From assembly GCA_020744425.1 (NCBI GenBank), contig JAGMUV010000018.1, positions 558,001-622,000 of the forward strand: DNA of 64,000 bases, given 5' to 3'. The notes beneath the pieces are model-generated. The model had not been told where the DNA came from. It saw only the letters and a list, made by a program, of their open reading frames with translations, and ran no database searches. Made by a program: the position numbers and the translations under genes. Of this stretch, positions 45,577 through 56,889 are shown in pieces. Source of the stretch: Dactylonectria macrodidyma (lineage: Eukaryota; Ascomycota; Sordariomycetes; Hypocreales; Nectriaceae). Positions within the stretch are counted from its first letter, which is position 1, and the number at the start of each line of letters is the position of its first letter.

Positions 45577-48542
45577 GATGAACTTGCTTGAAAGCAGGAG
45601 TTTGATGTATGCGAAGTGTTGTCGTGAGTGCTGTGTGCACTGATAGAGACGTGTCTGTCTCGTCTGGCTAACGAATGTGTGGGGGGGGAGTCCGGCAAGT
45701 AACGGACCGTCAAAAGAATGACAACGGAGACAACCGAGACAATGTGGAGAAAGAAAGATCTTGGCAATGATCTTCTCCCAAAATGAGACGACCGAAGGGC
45801 GCTTCTTTTATCCCGACCGGAAAGATCGAACTCAACTGGCGTCGATCAACTCGGAGGGATCAGGGGGGGAAGAGGCTTGCTGAAGAAACAACAGAAATTT
45901 CGGGTTCCTGTTGACGACAGGGAAAAAGAAACGCCAAGGAGGGGAGAGGAGGAGGGCCTCGGACAGGGAAATATTATGCAGGAACACCTAGTGCCAGGGG
46001 GCGGAAGACGAGATAAGGCAAAGACGGCAAATGGGGAGGCAGAATGAGGCCAAAGAGTGTGGATGGTGTGCATGAAATGGTTGCTTCTGCTCTGCGTGGG
46101 ATGGTTTCGGCATTGGGGACCAAACCTCAGCCAGCCCTCTAACTCGGAACTAGGCCATTCTGCTCGCAAGCCACGTTTTTTTGGAGAAAGCAAACAAGTG
46201 CCAACTAGACTATTTTCTCTCGCCAAAAAAGACGCCATGGCCCCGCAGTTGGAGGATAGAGTAGAGCGTATTGGGTCCACACTCTCTCTCGCTTTCGGAC
46301 ACGCCGTGACGGGTTTGGAGGGGGACAGGCTAAGACGACGAGTGGATGGGACAGGTGAGGCTTGCATAATGAAGAGGTCCGAGGGAGGCTTGGGACGAAA
46401 CAGACCCAACTGAGCGGGCTTAGGACGAAATAAGACGCAACTGGAAGAGGTCCGAGTGAAAGGGCTTGACCACACGGTCGGGAAGAGACGAGACATGACG
46501 ATCCATGACGAGATAGAGATAGAGCACGAACCCCTCGTGGCAATTCACATTTCACATCACATTTCACATCGGTACTAGAGCCGACGCAAAGACCCTATGA
46601 AAAATCATGGCTTGGCCTTGGGTCTAATTCCACTTGCTGGCGGGGGGTAGGTGCGCAAAGTGGTGCTGTCAGGTCGGATGCTTAACGGAGGCAAGGCACG
46701 GGAGAGGTAACTTATTCTTAGCGGACACTGCAGATCTTATCGTAGTTATCGTTGATTCCCGCATCTGCCTCCCGCGTGGTGATCAGTCATGCCGATCCGG
46801 GGTGGAGAAAGTGATGAATCTTTTTTCCCTTCATCGGGCGAGTTTGGGAATCGATTGACATGAATCTAGTCTGTCCAATAGTTCAGTCGCGGAAACACTC
46901 CTCGGCATATCACCCGTCATCGTTGGCGATGACGATTCCCAAAGCGACCAGAGGCTTTTCAAGGCTTAGAGCAAGAAGAAAAAGCAACGCCGTCGCGCCC
47001 CTCAAGATCGTATGATTGTTCGCCCTCCCTCTGTGTGAGCCTGTCCCCCCCGCCTCGGGTCTAGACTTGGTGCAGGTTCGAGACCCTGCCTAGCTGGACT
47101 GACTAGCCGAACCAGGCACTAGGGTGCATATGCAGCTAGAGGGCAGGCATTGGTGTGATGGGATCCCTTTTAGCCTGCCGGGCCTCCGATCCCCCCGGAG
47201 CACGCACGGTTGATGGAGAGGGAGGGGATAACTCCCGATCCTTGCTTGCTGACGATCTGGACCGCATCCGTCTCCCTGGGACTGGGCCGTGCATGGGGTT
47301 TTGTAAGACAAAGTGACAGGACCGGTTTAAGCATCATTCGAAAAAGCTGCATGTTACACCAAACTGGACTTGATTCGGTCGGGTCTTGCAAGCTCGAAAG
47401 CATCCTCGTTCCGTATGGCAAGCGATGGGCTTGAGAGGAATCTCACGGAGTAGATCGGACCTTGCAAGGGTGCCAAGCGAAAGGGTGCAAATGTGGCTTC
47501 GAGTCCAGCTTCGGACTTGGCAGCGTGGCGTTTGACAGAGCCAGGAGATGCAAAAACTTAACGCTGTCAGCTTGGACTACAAGGGCATGATTTTTGGAGC
47601 TATTGCTTTGCAGTTTGATCCACCACCAACAAAGAAAGCAAAAGTAACCCTTCCCACCCAACAGCATAACACAAACAAACAAAAAACTGCCGGAACATCC
47701 CATTTCAGGGGGATTAATTACAATGCAAACCCGGGTATCAGGGCACCGGCACGAGACACAGCAAGCCACAATTCACCCAATCGAACGCCCGTCACCCGTC
47801 ATCCGTCTGTCAAGGCCAACACGTGGCGGAAGCCACAAATTGGGAAATCTCACATTCTCTTCGCCAGACTCTTCAGCGTGGCGTTGTCTCAGGGGGGGGT
47901 CTCTCAAGGGAAGACGCCGTTCTGGATCTGGCCTTTACTGTGTGTGCTACTTGCGGGGATGTTTGATCAGCGGGCTACAGCGCCTAATAACCCTTTCGCC
48001 CATACGAGCTCCGTAGCGTACGTCTAACACTCAGGTGGCCTCGTTGTCAGCTCATGGCCCCCCCGTAATTACTACCAGTTTAGTACCCGCGGCCCTTGCA
48101 TCGGTTCCCAGGCGACTTTGATCCCCGATCGTAATGGACCATGGGCATCGGGGACTAATAAACATCCCTACCTCTTTTGTTTTTCTACCCGTGTCGCCCA
48201 AAACTCACTGCGGTCTTCGTCTTCGTCTTCGTCCCATTTAGCCTGTGACTGACACACTTGGCGTCGAAGCATACCTGAGCGCGTGTGCCTCTAGTCCCAA
48301 CACTTTCACCCAGTGTCTTCACCACACTTCGAGCCGTCCCGAACCATCTCTCAGACCGTACCTTACAATTGCACTTCCCCGCAAACCGATACTACTTTCA
48401 TCACACAGTATCATAATTACAAGGCCTGTTTAGGGAGCTTTGCATTCCAACACCCTCTCGGCACGACCCTCCACCACCATCGCATGCCACGGACCCAACT
48501 CCGTCTCCGAAAGCACCCTCAAGAAAGACTCGCCCGCCCATC
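45577..48542. other. 3-kb gene-free stretch; long leader of the next gene likely at its right end
   Basis: The largest gap of the window. ORFs (longest 216 codons, 45846-46496, minus) are low-complexity and domain-free. Around 46366-46470 a phrase built of GAAGAGGTCCGAG, GGACGAAA and CAACTG recurs two to three times in tandem. At 48210-48236 there is a TCTTCG-rich tract. A T-arm-like string at 47072-47089 does not belong to a full tRNA. Conserved-looking upstream genes often have long leaders in these fungi, so part of this may be 5' UTR. Confidence 0.45.
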
Positions 48543-49517
48543 ATGTGGGAAGTCAGCTGGGACGATCCCCAGAGGGAGTCAAGGAAGGAACATCGCGAGA
48601 AGAAGTCGAGTCGACGAGAACAAGAACCCAAGAAGAGTCGGAAGATGTTGAGTTCTAAGCTGGGCCGTCGGCCGACATCACTCGAGTCCAAATCCTCATC
48701 CGGTCTCGACTACTCCGAAACCGAGAGCATAGACCAAGGTCTCGCCATTGCGGCCGCATCGCTGCGTGCTGCCAAATACTATTCATCCAAAGCGGCTTCT
48801 ATACTGAGCAGCGACATCGACATCGACAGATGCTCGAGCATCTCAGCCTGCTCTGAACTAGTGGAAGTCGTGACGCCCGACTTGTCGTGCACACCCACCT
48901 CGGCCGTCGAATGCGCAATTCCACAAGACTACTTCACCACATCTCCCGAGTCATCAGTACCCCGACGAGACAGAGGTATGTTACGCTAAGCTCCAAGCCT
49001 GGAACGTGTCTAATTGAAGATAGGACTCCAATTGCCTCCCTCCGGAGTATGGCATGACCCCTCGATGCTATCGCCGCCTCCGTCGCCATCGTCCGCATGG
49101 TACTTGCAGTCATTCGACCCCGTGGCCTACATGTCTGCCAACTATATCCAGACCATCGGCGCAGACTCGTTCATCACCAAGAGAACAAGAGTGACGGTTT
49201 CGCCTCGAACGGCCGAGGATGTGGCGACGAATATGGGCTCGCAGATCACCATCACAGCCAACAAATTCGACGAGCCTCCTCCACAACGGCCAAGTACGGC
49301 TGGGACTATGTACAATATGTATGTGTCTATGGATGCTGTTGCTCAGACGACTCATGAACTGACCTCGGGTAGAATCCCTCCTGATGCGATCGGCTCGCCC
49401 GAGGGTCTCGTCCCAACGCCCCCAACAGCAAAGTCGTTAAGGCGAGTTCCTTCGTGTACAAGCTCCATCTGTACAACCAAGTGGGATGGCTGGAGGCCAC
49501 CAGATGCATGGGCATAA
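48543..49517 (+). CDS. Conserved hypothetical fungal protein
   Basis: A 290-aa protein from exons 48543-48975, 49024-49318 and 49373-49517. The second intron has a good GTATGT donor and CTGAC branch; without it the frame is also open, so splicing may be optional. The N terminus MWEVSWDDPQRESRKEHREKK is basic and charged. Then come an Ala-rich helix (GLAIAAASLRAAKYYSSKAASIL), Ser/Pro-rich linkers, and a C-terminal part with IGADSFITKRTRVTVSPRTAEDVA. The end is SSICTTKWDGWRPPDAWA. No catalytic motif, signal or membrane helix is visible. I do not know its function. The start is favoured by position and the conserved-looking opening. Confidence 0.6.
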
Positions 49518-50683
49518 GCCCATCAGTCAAATTCCATTTCGTCAATCTCTTCCTGATACCCTTTCATACCGAGTCAGTTCAACTTGGAAACATCGCACCG
49601 TCCATCCCATTTAACAGGACACGCAACGAAAGACCATCGCGCTGCCGCGAGAAGCGTCAACCTTATAGATCTCGTGATGAGGACTGAGAGCATTCTGAAA
49701 CGCGCCAGTCAATACCAAAGGCGGGGTAACAAAGGAAGCCGCGGATGCGACCACTTTTCCATAGCCGGAGGTTGACGCCACTCGATCCTTGGCACAGTAC
49801 TACTTCAACCAGCCTAACAGTGGCAACCTTTTTTTTTGTAACGTCTTCTGTGAGGAGTGGGATTGCAAGCGACGATATTGTTCTTAGCGGCTCGTTATTA
49901 TATCGAATAAATTTGTCCCGGTTTCGAATACCCCATTGCCTCGCATGTTTCGTCCCGTCGATAAGCGTTCTCATACCCTCCAGCTCACCAGTGGCAGTCG
50001 CATGAGAAATGGCTCCTAAAGGTGCAATTGCATGACCGTCGTCTTTTGAAAGCGAGTTGATCATCTAAGGCTATTTAGTCGATGCGTTGGTCCAAAAAAA
50101 TATTTTCTTTTGTACCTATTACCCTGTTTTGCGTTTACCCCAATGGACATTATCCCAACGGCAATGGACTTCATTGCTTGCTGCTGCTTAAATTCGGAAG
50201 TAGATATGTGGCACAATGGATGTCCTGATGCGTGATGGATAAGAGATAGGCGATCTGGGTGGTGCCTTGACACTCTTAAAGTTTGTACGGCGCGAGAAAA
50301 GTAATTCACATATTTTGAGAGCAGTATCTGCATGACCCAAGTCCTCGCACATGCCCATGCTCAATTGCACTCGGCTCCGTTAACTTCTAGGCTGCTGTCC
50401 GCATCAAGGGCGGGTTGCTTCTTTCACAAAGTCAAAGAAACACAATTGCCTAAGATCAAGAATTTCCAGCTCATGCGGGCTAGGAAGCTTAAACCTTGAT
50501 GAATATAATGCTGGCCGGCCCCAGGAGCCGGGCCCTGAGTCTTTTTCCCTCCAGACCTTCTGCAATCAAAATGGCTACGCCTACTATCCTAAGAACCGTC
50601 ATCGGATCGACTAGCGGCTTCAGCGCCGCCCAAATCCACGGCTATTAGACCAGCCGCCAAACGGCGAGAGCTCCGTTAACGAA
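49518..50683. other. Intergenic with a possible gene relic (49663-50064, minus)
   Basis: An ORF of 133 codons on the minus strand starts with ATG at 50064. Its first part (IAPLGAISHATATGELEGMRTL, then KFIRYNNEPLRTISSLAIPLL) looks like real protein. The look is lost after a run of nine A residues (49831-49839 on the complement), where a frameshift may lie. No homology recognised. Confidence 0.3.
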
Positions 50684-53043
50684 TCATGATTCTGTTAAAC
50701 ATTCTCGTGATGTCCATTCTTTCAGAATCTCTGCAGACCGCTTCGTGAGGACGTGGTCCGATCCCAGAGTAGAATTCTGTAAATTCCAACACTGCTGCAC
50801 GAGGGACAGTGCATCCTTTTGGTAGCCAAGGTAGTACCGAGAGATTCCTAAAGATTGCATAGTATGAGAGGTGTCCGGGTGCTTCTCTCCGAGCACTTTC
50901 AGGCATAGATCTAACGCTTTGACGAGTATCCGGTGGGCCTCAGAGTGTCGCTTCTGTGCCTGATATGTGTGTGCGAGAGCTCTCATAACGAAGATGGTAC
51001 CCGGGTCCTCTTCTCCGCGTACCTCTCGAGAGAGATTCAACATGTTGATGTACATAGTCTCAGCCTTGTAGTATTGGCCTTGACTGGTATATAGGTCTGC
51101 ACAACCTTCCAAAGCCCTAATCGTCTGTTCATGTCTGTCTCCAAGTATATGCCGAGATAGGTCCCAGGCTTCAAAGTACAGATCTGCGGCCTCGTCACAT
51201 CGAAGAAGTTTATAGTAAACGCCTGCAAGGCGTATCATACTGTCGATAGTGAGTGGATGATTCTGGCCGAGCGCTCCCCGTTGCAGGTGTAATACCTGAA
51301 CAAACATCGATTCAGCTTCAACAAATCGGCCCCGTAAATAGCGTGTCGATGCGAGGCCTGCCATGGTGCCAAGCGTATCTGGGTGCAGTTCCCCAAGTGC
51401 TTTCCGCCGAAGGTCCCGCAATCGGGTGTCTTCGGCTCCTTTTCCCTCCATCGCCCTTGAAAGAAGAGAAAATCGGATACGGCGTGCACGAGTGACGCTG
51501 TCTCAACTTGCTTGGCGGACAGCTCAGCCCACTCTGCCACTCGCACGGCATGTGCTAGATACTTCTCGCAAACTTCGCGTGTATGTGGAGTCGACTCCGG
51601 GAAAAGGTTCGACATGACCTGTAGAGCGATACCTGAGAAGAATGCCTCGCTCGTATTCGCCAAGTTATGCGCGCCCGTGTCGTCTCCTTCGGTCACTGCA
51701 GTCGATTTTTTAAGGCTCAAACCGTATCGCGCAGCTTCCTGGACTAGCTTGTGCATCTCATAGATTCGATTGTCGTCGTGCATAACGCAAAGGCTTATAA
51801 AGGATAGCTCTCTCAGTCGTGTGACGGCCTCGGTGATGGCTGAATACTCTGGCTCTTCGACAAAACCAACTTCGCTGTATCTTCCAGCGGCCGTCAGGAT
51901 CTCCTCTCCAATATTCTGATTATCGAGGTATGCAATGACATGGAGAATTCGGTATGCTCTCTTGTTTTCATATTCAAGGCGGTGTATCGAGATGTTCCAC
52001 GTGTCCAGAATGTTGTTTGTCACATTGGGTCTTCGATGTCGGTCGTTTTCAGTGACTCCGAGAAGGTTGTATCTGCTCTCTGCCAGCAGAAACAAATAGT
52101 CCTTGACTGATGTACGCGTCCGCCGCATATACGCCCCGGCCTGTGAGACGGCCAGTGGAAGCCACTGGAGCTCCTCAAGTAGGGTAGCTATCTCATCCTC
52201 CTCATTACTAGTCTGGGCGTTCCTTGTTACGTGGAGAAGGTTTTGAGCTTCTATCGAGGTCATACGGGCTACCGGGATACCCCGCCGGGCACCGATCAGA
52301 GTTCCAACGATTCGCTCGTCACGGCTCGTCCATAAAACTGTTCCTCGGGGGACGTATTTGTATAAATTTGTGGTTTGCCCCGATGTTTGCCCCGGCGTCT
52401 GCCCAACCCCAAAGAGTCGCAAGTCATCAGCGTTGTCGATGATAAGGGCCCATTTCGGTTGCGTCTCAATGCGTCGACAAACTGCAACAAGTAGCGCCTC
52501 GGTATCAAGACTTCGATCTATACCGAGCTCCTGTGCGATGGCTTGATAATCGTGGACGAATGTAGCTTCGCTGTCGGCATGTACCCAGAAGACTGAGCAG
52601 GTATCGTCATCGGACCGGCGGTATGCGTAGTCGAGTGCGATCTGTGTTTTTCTAGAGTGGTATTAGCAATCACCCGTATGCTGGCCATGACATGGCAGGG
52701 ATGGAGGAGGAATGGAAGCATACCCTGACCCACCAAGGCCCCATAGCGCGGCACTGCAATGTCTTTCTGTCTGGGGCAACAGTTTATTCAGTTGATCGAC
52801 AAGGTCTTGACGATGAACAATGTCTTCATTGCGGGGATATGGAATGATGCGGACGGTAGCTTGTGCTTGTGCTTGTGTTTGAGTCGATGGTTGGGTAGGT
52901 GGGTGGGCTGAGAGATGCCCCGCTGGTTGGTGGAGTGAGGGGTGATAGTGGACATCTCCATAGACGTTTCCTTGGAGGATATTGGCATAGTCCCGGAACT
53001 GGCTATTAGCGACGGCTCTTCGGGATGACTCTGAATGGTCCAT
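50684..53043 (-). pseudogene. NLR: N-terminal amyloid-type motif, NB-ARC, TPR; frame broken before the TPRs
   Basis: A STAND/NLR protein. The start is the ATG at 53043 (MDHSESSRR). Residues about 10-35 hold the short motif NSQFRDYANILQGNVYGDV. A Gln/Ala/Pro linker follows. Exon 1 ends at 52724 inside the P-loop, and the 72-nt intron (52652-52723) rejoins it as LWGLGGSGKTQIALDYAYRR. Further NB-ARC parts are CSVFWVHADSE, KWALIIDNAD (Walker B), GTVLWTSRDERI and WLPLAVSQAGAYM. The C-terminal half has about five 42-residue TPRs (LGELHPDTLGTMAGLA, LGQNHPLTIDSMIRLA, LGEKHPDTSHTMQSLG). Near 51455 the frame changes between QGRWRE and the first TPR, with no splice sites to explain it, so the product would lose its TPRs. 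It is divergent from the phosphorylase-type gene carrying the matching motif. Confidence 0.8.
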
Positions 53044-53698
53044 GACGATGGAAACAGACCAAGACCACCATCCGTTCTGCGATTTGGATTGAAGTTGAAC
53101 GTGGTAAGCCAGGCTCCAAGATGGGGCTGAGACAAAGCCAACATCAGGCTGTGACTGCTTTTCAGCTCGCATAAATGATTCGCCGGGATTCCGTCGAGGC
53201 CTCCAAGCTGGCCAATGGATTGGGACACAATGAAACTATCGTCAAGCATGCCAGACTCAACAGGGTGTCAACGTAGCTCATTATTGACCGCGTGACTGTT
53301 AATTCTGTATCAGGATTTTTGGAGTGACTGATACTTGAATGTCGGGAGAGGCGATTAAGGTCGAGCAGATGGCGGTCCGAGCCGCACGTTCAGTGGGTCA
53401 ATGAAACCCAATTATTGCCCTGGCCGCTGTGGTTAATAATGCCGGAAGTCGTGCAAGTCCTTTGCGAGTAACATCGCTTCATGATGATGCTAGCCGTCCC
53501 ACCTGTCAAATTACTACATGGTCAAGATGTAAGCAACACGTTTGCGATATTGTCGGCCACAGAAAGCATCTTTAGAAACAGTCACGTGAAGTAAAAATAT
53601 TTGATTACAGGATTTAACCCCTCACTTTGGCGCCCAGAGAAAGACCAGGCTTAGCTTCAGCGACCAACAGGCTGGGGCTTGTGGCAGAAACAACTTTC
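53044..53698. promoter_or_regulatory. Divergent promoter of the NLR and its partner effector
   Basis: About 650 bp separates the two start codons. The shared spacer implies joint regulation. I see no defined binding motif. Confidence 0.4.
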
Positions 53699-54914
53699 AT
53701 GATGACCTCTCTACCCCAACCGACACATCGCGCAGACTTTCATGTTGCAATAATTTGCGCGTTGCCAAAAGAGGCCGATGCTGTAACACTGCTTTTCGAC
53801 CAATTCTGGGACGATGATCTGGATCCGTACGGTCGCGCTCCTGGTGACACAAATACCTACGTGACAGGTCGTATAGGCTCGCACGATGTTGTGCTCGCTG
53901 TGCTTCCAAACATGGGCACAACCGGTGCGGCAGCAGCAGCGGCTAGTTTTCGGTCAAGCTACAGTAACCTCAAACTTGCATTGCTCATTGGAATATGTGG
54001 AGGAGTCCCCAATATCGCCGGGTATGATGCATTCCTGGGCGACGTGGTGGTGAGCAAGACGATTCTGCAGTATGACTATGGCAGACAATATCCTGGAAGC
54101 TTTGCCTTGAAGAATACCGTCGATGACAGCCTTGGTAGAGCGAATAAGGACATTCGAGGCCTGCTCGCAAGTTTTGAGACAGAGCTTGGAAGAGAACGAC
54201 TGCAAGGCAAAGCGGCAGCCCACCTCAAGCGTTTGCAAACCGCAGCTGTACGAAAACGACGGCGCGCCAACTACCAGTACCCTGGAGCCGCCGAAGACAA
54301 ACTGTTTTCACCGGGATACATCCACAAACATCGGACGTCGTGCAACACATGTGTGGACGATCCTGTTGCCTTCTGCGAGTCAGCCTCCAAGGCATCTTGC
54401 GCTGAGATTGGGTGCGACGAGGCCAATTTAGTTTCAAGACAACCTCCATTCGCCGACGGCGATTACACCCCTGAGATATTCATCGGATGCGTTGGCTCTG
54501 GCAACACCGTTATGAAGTCTGGGCAGGATCGGGATCGAATAGCCACGACACACAACATCATTGCCTTTGAGATGGAAGGGGCCGGGATATGGGATGAAGT
54601 TCCTTGCATCGTTGTCAAGGGAATCTGCGATTACGCCGATAGCCACAAGAACAAAAAGTGGCAGGACTTCGCAGCAGCCAGCGCGGCGTCTGTGGCGAGG
54701 GCGATGCTCGAGCGATATGCTTTGAGCGACAACGCCAGAGCCACAGATCAGAACCCTAGCAGCGGTAGGATTTACAAGAACCAATACTTGACTTGGTGCT
54801 AACGTAAATGCAGAACCAGAGCGAGGGAATTATGGGCGAAGTATTTCGAACAACTCGTTTGGAAACAATGCGCATATCAACCAGGGTGATGTTAGAGGGA
54901 ATGTGACGTTCTGA
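53699..54914 (+). CDS. PNP_UDP phosphorylase-superfamily effector with C-terminal amyloid-type motif
   Basis: A 388-aa protein from exons 53699-54764 and 54814-54914. Residues about 10-345 form a nucleoside phosphorylase superfamily domain (PF01048): FHVAIICALPKEADAV, VVLAVLPNMGTTGAAAAAASF, LLIGICGGVP, GDVVVSKTI, NIIAFEMEGAGIWDE and VVKGICDYADSHKNKKWQDFAAASAASVA. The ribose-binding EMEGAG is intact. A basic insert lies in the middle (HLKRLQTAAVRKRRRANY). The short second exon encodes the last 33 residues, with the motif NSFGNNAHINQGDVRGNV near the end. This is the same pattern as at the NLR N terminus. In fungi such domains are NLR effectors, and a matching motif lets the activated NLR template amyloid folding of its partner. 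Without the second exon the motif would be missed. Confidence 0.85.
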
Positions 54915-55617
54915 CCGTATTGGATGATGTTGTGTTGCGCGTTGCGCGCCTGTCAAGGTGTCGAGAGGTCTAGCTGGGATTAGATAAGTTGGATGGAATA
55001 ACCAAGCTGATCTAATTTAGATATGAGGTGCTGGTGTTTGAAGATTTTCCTTGCTGTTTACACTTGCCGACAATAATCACTTACTTTCCTGAGCCATTCA
55101 TAGATACCTAAGCTTTTGAATCTGGCTCTTGTCGTTTGACTATTGGCATTTGGATGGTAAGCCATAAAGTTGGCAGAGGAGTCGCGTGCCAACGCAGAGA
55201 ATAGCACGTTTGGCCATGTTAGACGTGTTAGCATCTCTGACTCTCCCACCGGGTGACATCATCACCATCATGCAGATCCACAATTGCGTGCTGGATCCCC
55301 CAATCTCCAAATGCTCTCTCCTAGTGCATCACCTTAGTGGGATGGGTTGACAAGATTGGTAAGGCAACCCAAAGCGGGTAATAAGAGCCGATTTCGCACT
55401 TGTCATCATTGGAACCGCCGCAGACCCCGCGCATAGATAATAGATACAACAGACATCATCACCTCCCCATTCACACTTCTTTCCTAGCCTAGCTATGGAC
55501 AAGGTCTCTATCTAACTACGAACGGGACTGTTGCTTGGCACCTGACAGCCTTCCTGAGGTTTCTAAGGGGCAAACCGTTTACCAAGCGTTCTCCCCTGGC
55601 GGAACATATTTGCAGAC
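54915..55617. other. Intergenic; no gene seen
   Basis: Short domain-free ORFs only. The right part is the promoter of the acyltransferase-like gene. Confidence 0.4.
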
Positions 55618-56740
55618 ATGCTCGAAATATGGTGTACTGGTGCGCCGTACGAGGCGAGTCACTGTTTCAGCAGGCTAACAGACCTAACTAGCTAACCCAT
55701 CTGTGTAGATCGGCCACCAGCATGGGACTCAGGCCAAAGACAAGGTCATTGGCTCGCTATCATTCTACAAAGACCTCTTTCAATCTACGTGCGACATGAA
55801 CTGGGCAGATGTGTCTCAACAGGCAGCGACATACGTTGAGTCTCTCCAGAAACTGTGCCCTCGTTATGTAGAGGAGATTCAGGGCCTAGCCGATGGAGCT
55901 GGTGTTCAGTTCCTCGATATTCTAGCACTCAACGTCCGGACCGAAATCATGTTTGGCCTGTTCACAGATAACCCAAGTCTTGACATCAAAAGCGATGGAT
56001 GCACCAGTTTGGCATGCCCGGACCCTAGAGGAACCATGCTGCTCGCACAGAATTGGGACTGGCAGGTCAGGCAGGCGGCTAACCTCTTTGTCTGCCATAT
56101 ATCCCAGCCCGGCACGGCTATACCTGATATCGCCATGGTTACAGAAGGGGGTGTGATTGGAAAGATTGGCCTTAATTCCAGCGGCGTCGGCGTATGTCTG
56201 AATGCCATCCGAGCTCGCGGTCTCGACTCCTCCAAGCTTCCTGTGCATCTTGCGTTACGGATGGCTCTCGAATCGAAATCTAGAGCGGCGGCTATCGAGC
56301 GGATCAATGCTGCTGGAATAGCGGGTAGCGCGCATATCCTCCTGTCCGATGAGTTTGGGGCGACGGGTCTCGAGTGCACCAGCATCGGCATCAAGGAGAT
56401 TCAGATGGACGACGATGGATCCATCGTTCACGCAAATCATTTGATGCTGGACCACCCCGATGTAGATGAGCCGGTGTGGCTTTCAGACTCCCTGCATCGC
56501 GTCACACGCATCGACAAGTTGTTGAAAGAGAAGTCGTTCTCATCTCCAATCACCACCTCCTCATTATTCGAGCTCTTCAAAGACGAAGACGGTTTCCCAG
56601 AAGCCATCAATCGCTGCCAAGTAGACACGAGCGACGTAGAAACCTTGTTCAACATCATCATGGATTTGGGCGCAAAGAAGGCCGTTGTGTCGGTTGGACG
56701 GCCTACAGAGTATACACAACGGATCGAGCTGTCATTTTGA
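55618..56740 (+). CDS. Isopenicillin-N acyltransferase-like enzyme (peptidase C45 family), GC-AG intron
   Basis: An N-terminal nucleophile hydrolase of the AAT/IAT family, 355 aa, from exons 55618-55653 and 55709-56740. The length is close to that of Penicillium acyl-CoA:isopenicillin N acyltransferase. Exon 1 encodes only MLEIWCTGAPYE. The intron uses a GC donor (GAG/GCGAGT), a GCTAAC branch and TAG acceptor. Exon 2 then gives IGHQHGTQAKDKVIGS. SDGCTSLACPDPRG holds the Cys expected to cleave the proenzyme and act as nucleophile. AQNWDW, GKIGLNSSGVGVCLNAI and SAHILLSDEFGATGLE are further family blocks. No penicillin genes are nearby, so the substrate is probably another N-acyl amide or peptide. 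The C terminus (ELSF) lacks the peroxisomal ARL signal of Penicillium. Confidence 0.85.
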
Positions 56741-56889
56741 GTTTAGGTTACGTCGACGTTGAAACTAAGGTAGTATAGTTATCGAACTTCCCATAGTTGC
56801 TCTTGCCGGTGCCCTTCTTGCGCGTGAAACAGTACGTACATGGGGTTGTGGATGAACAACTGGCACTGGCACATGCTCTCAGCAACACC

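Noticed and set aside
45846..46496. 216-codon ORF on the minus strand
   Set aside because: Ser/Pro/Arg low complexity, overlapping the tandem phrase; no coding-like motif.
47060..47095. T-arm-like string (GCAGGTTCGAGACCCTGC)
   Set aside because: No matching acceptor, D arm or anticodon arm upstream.
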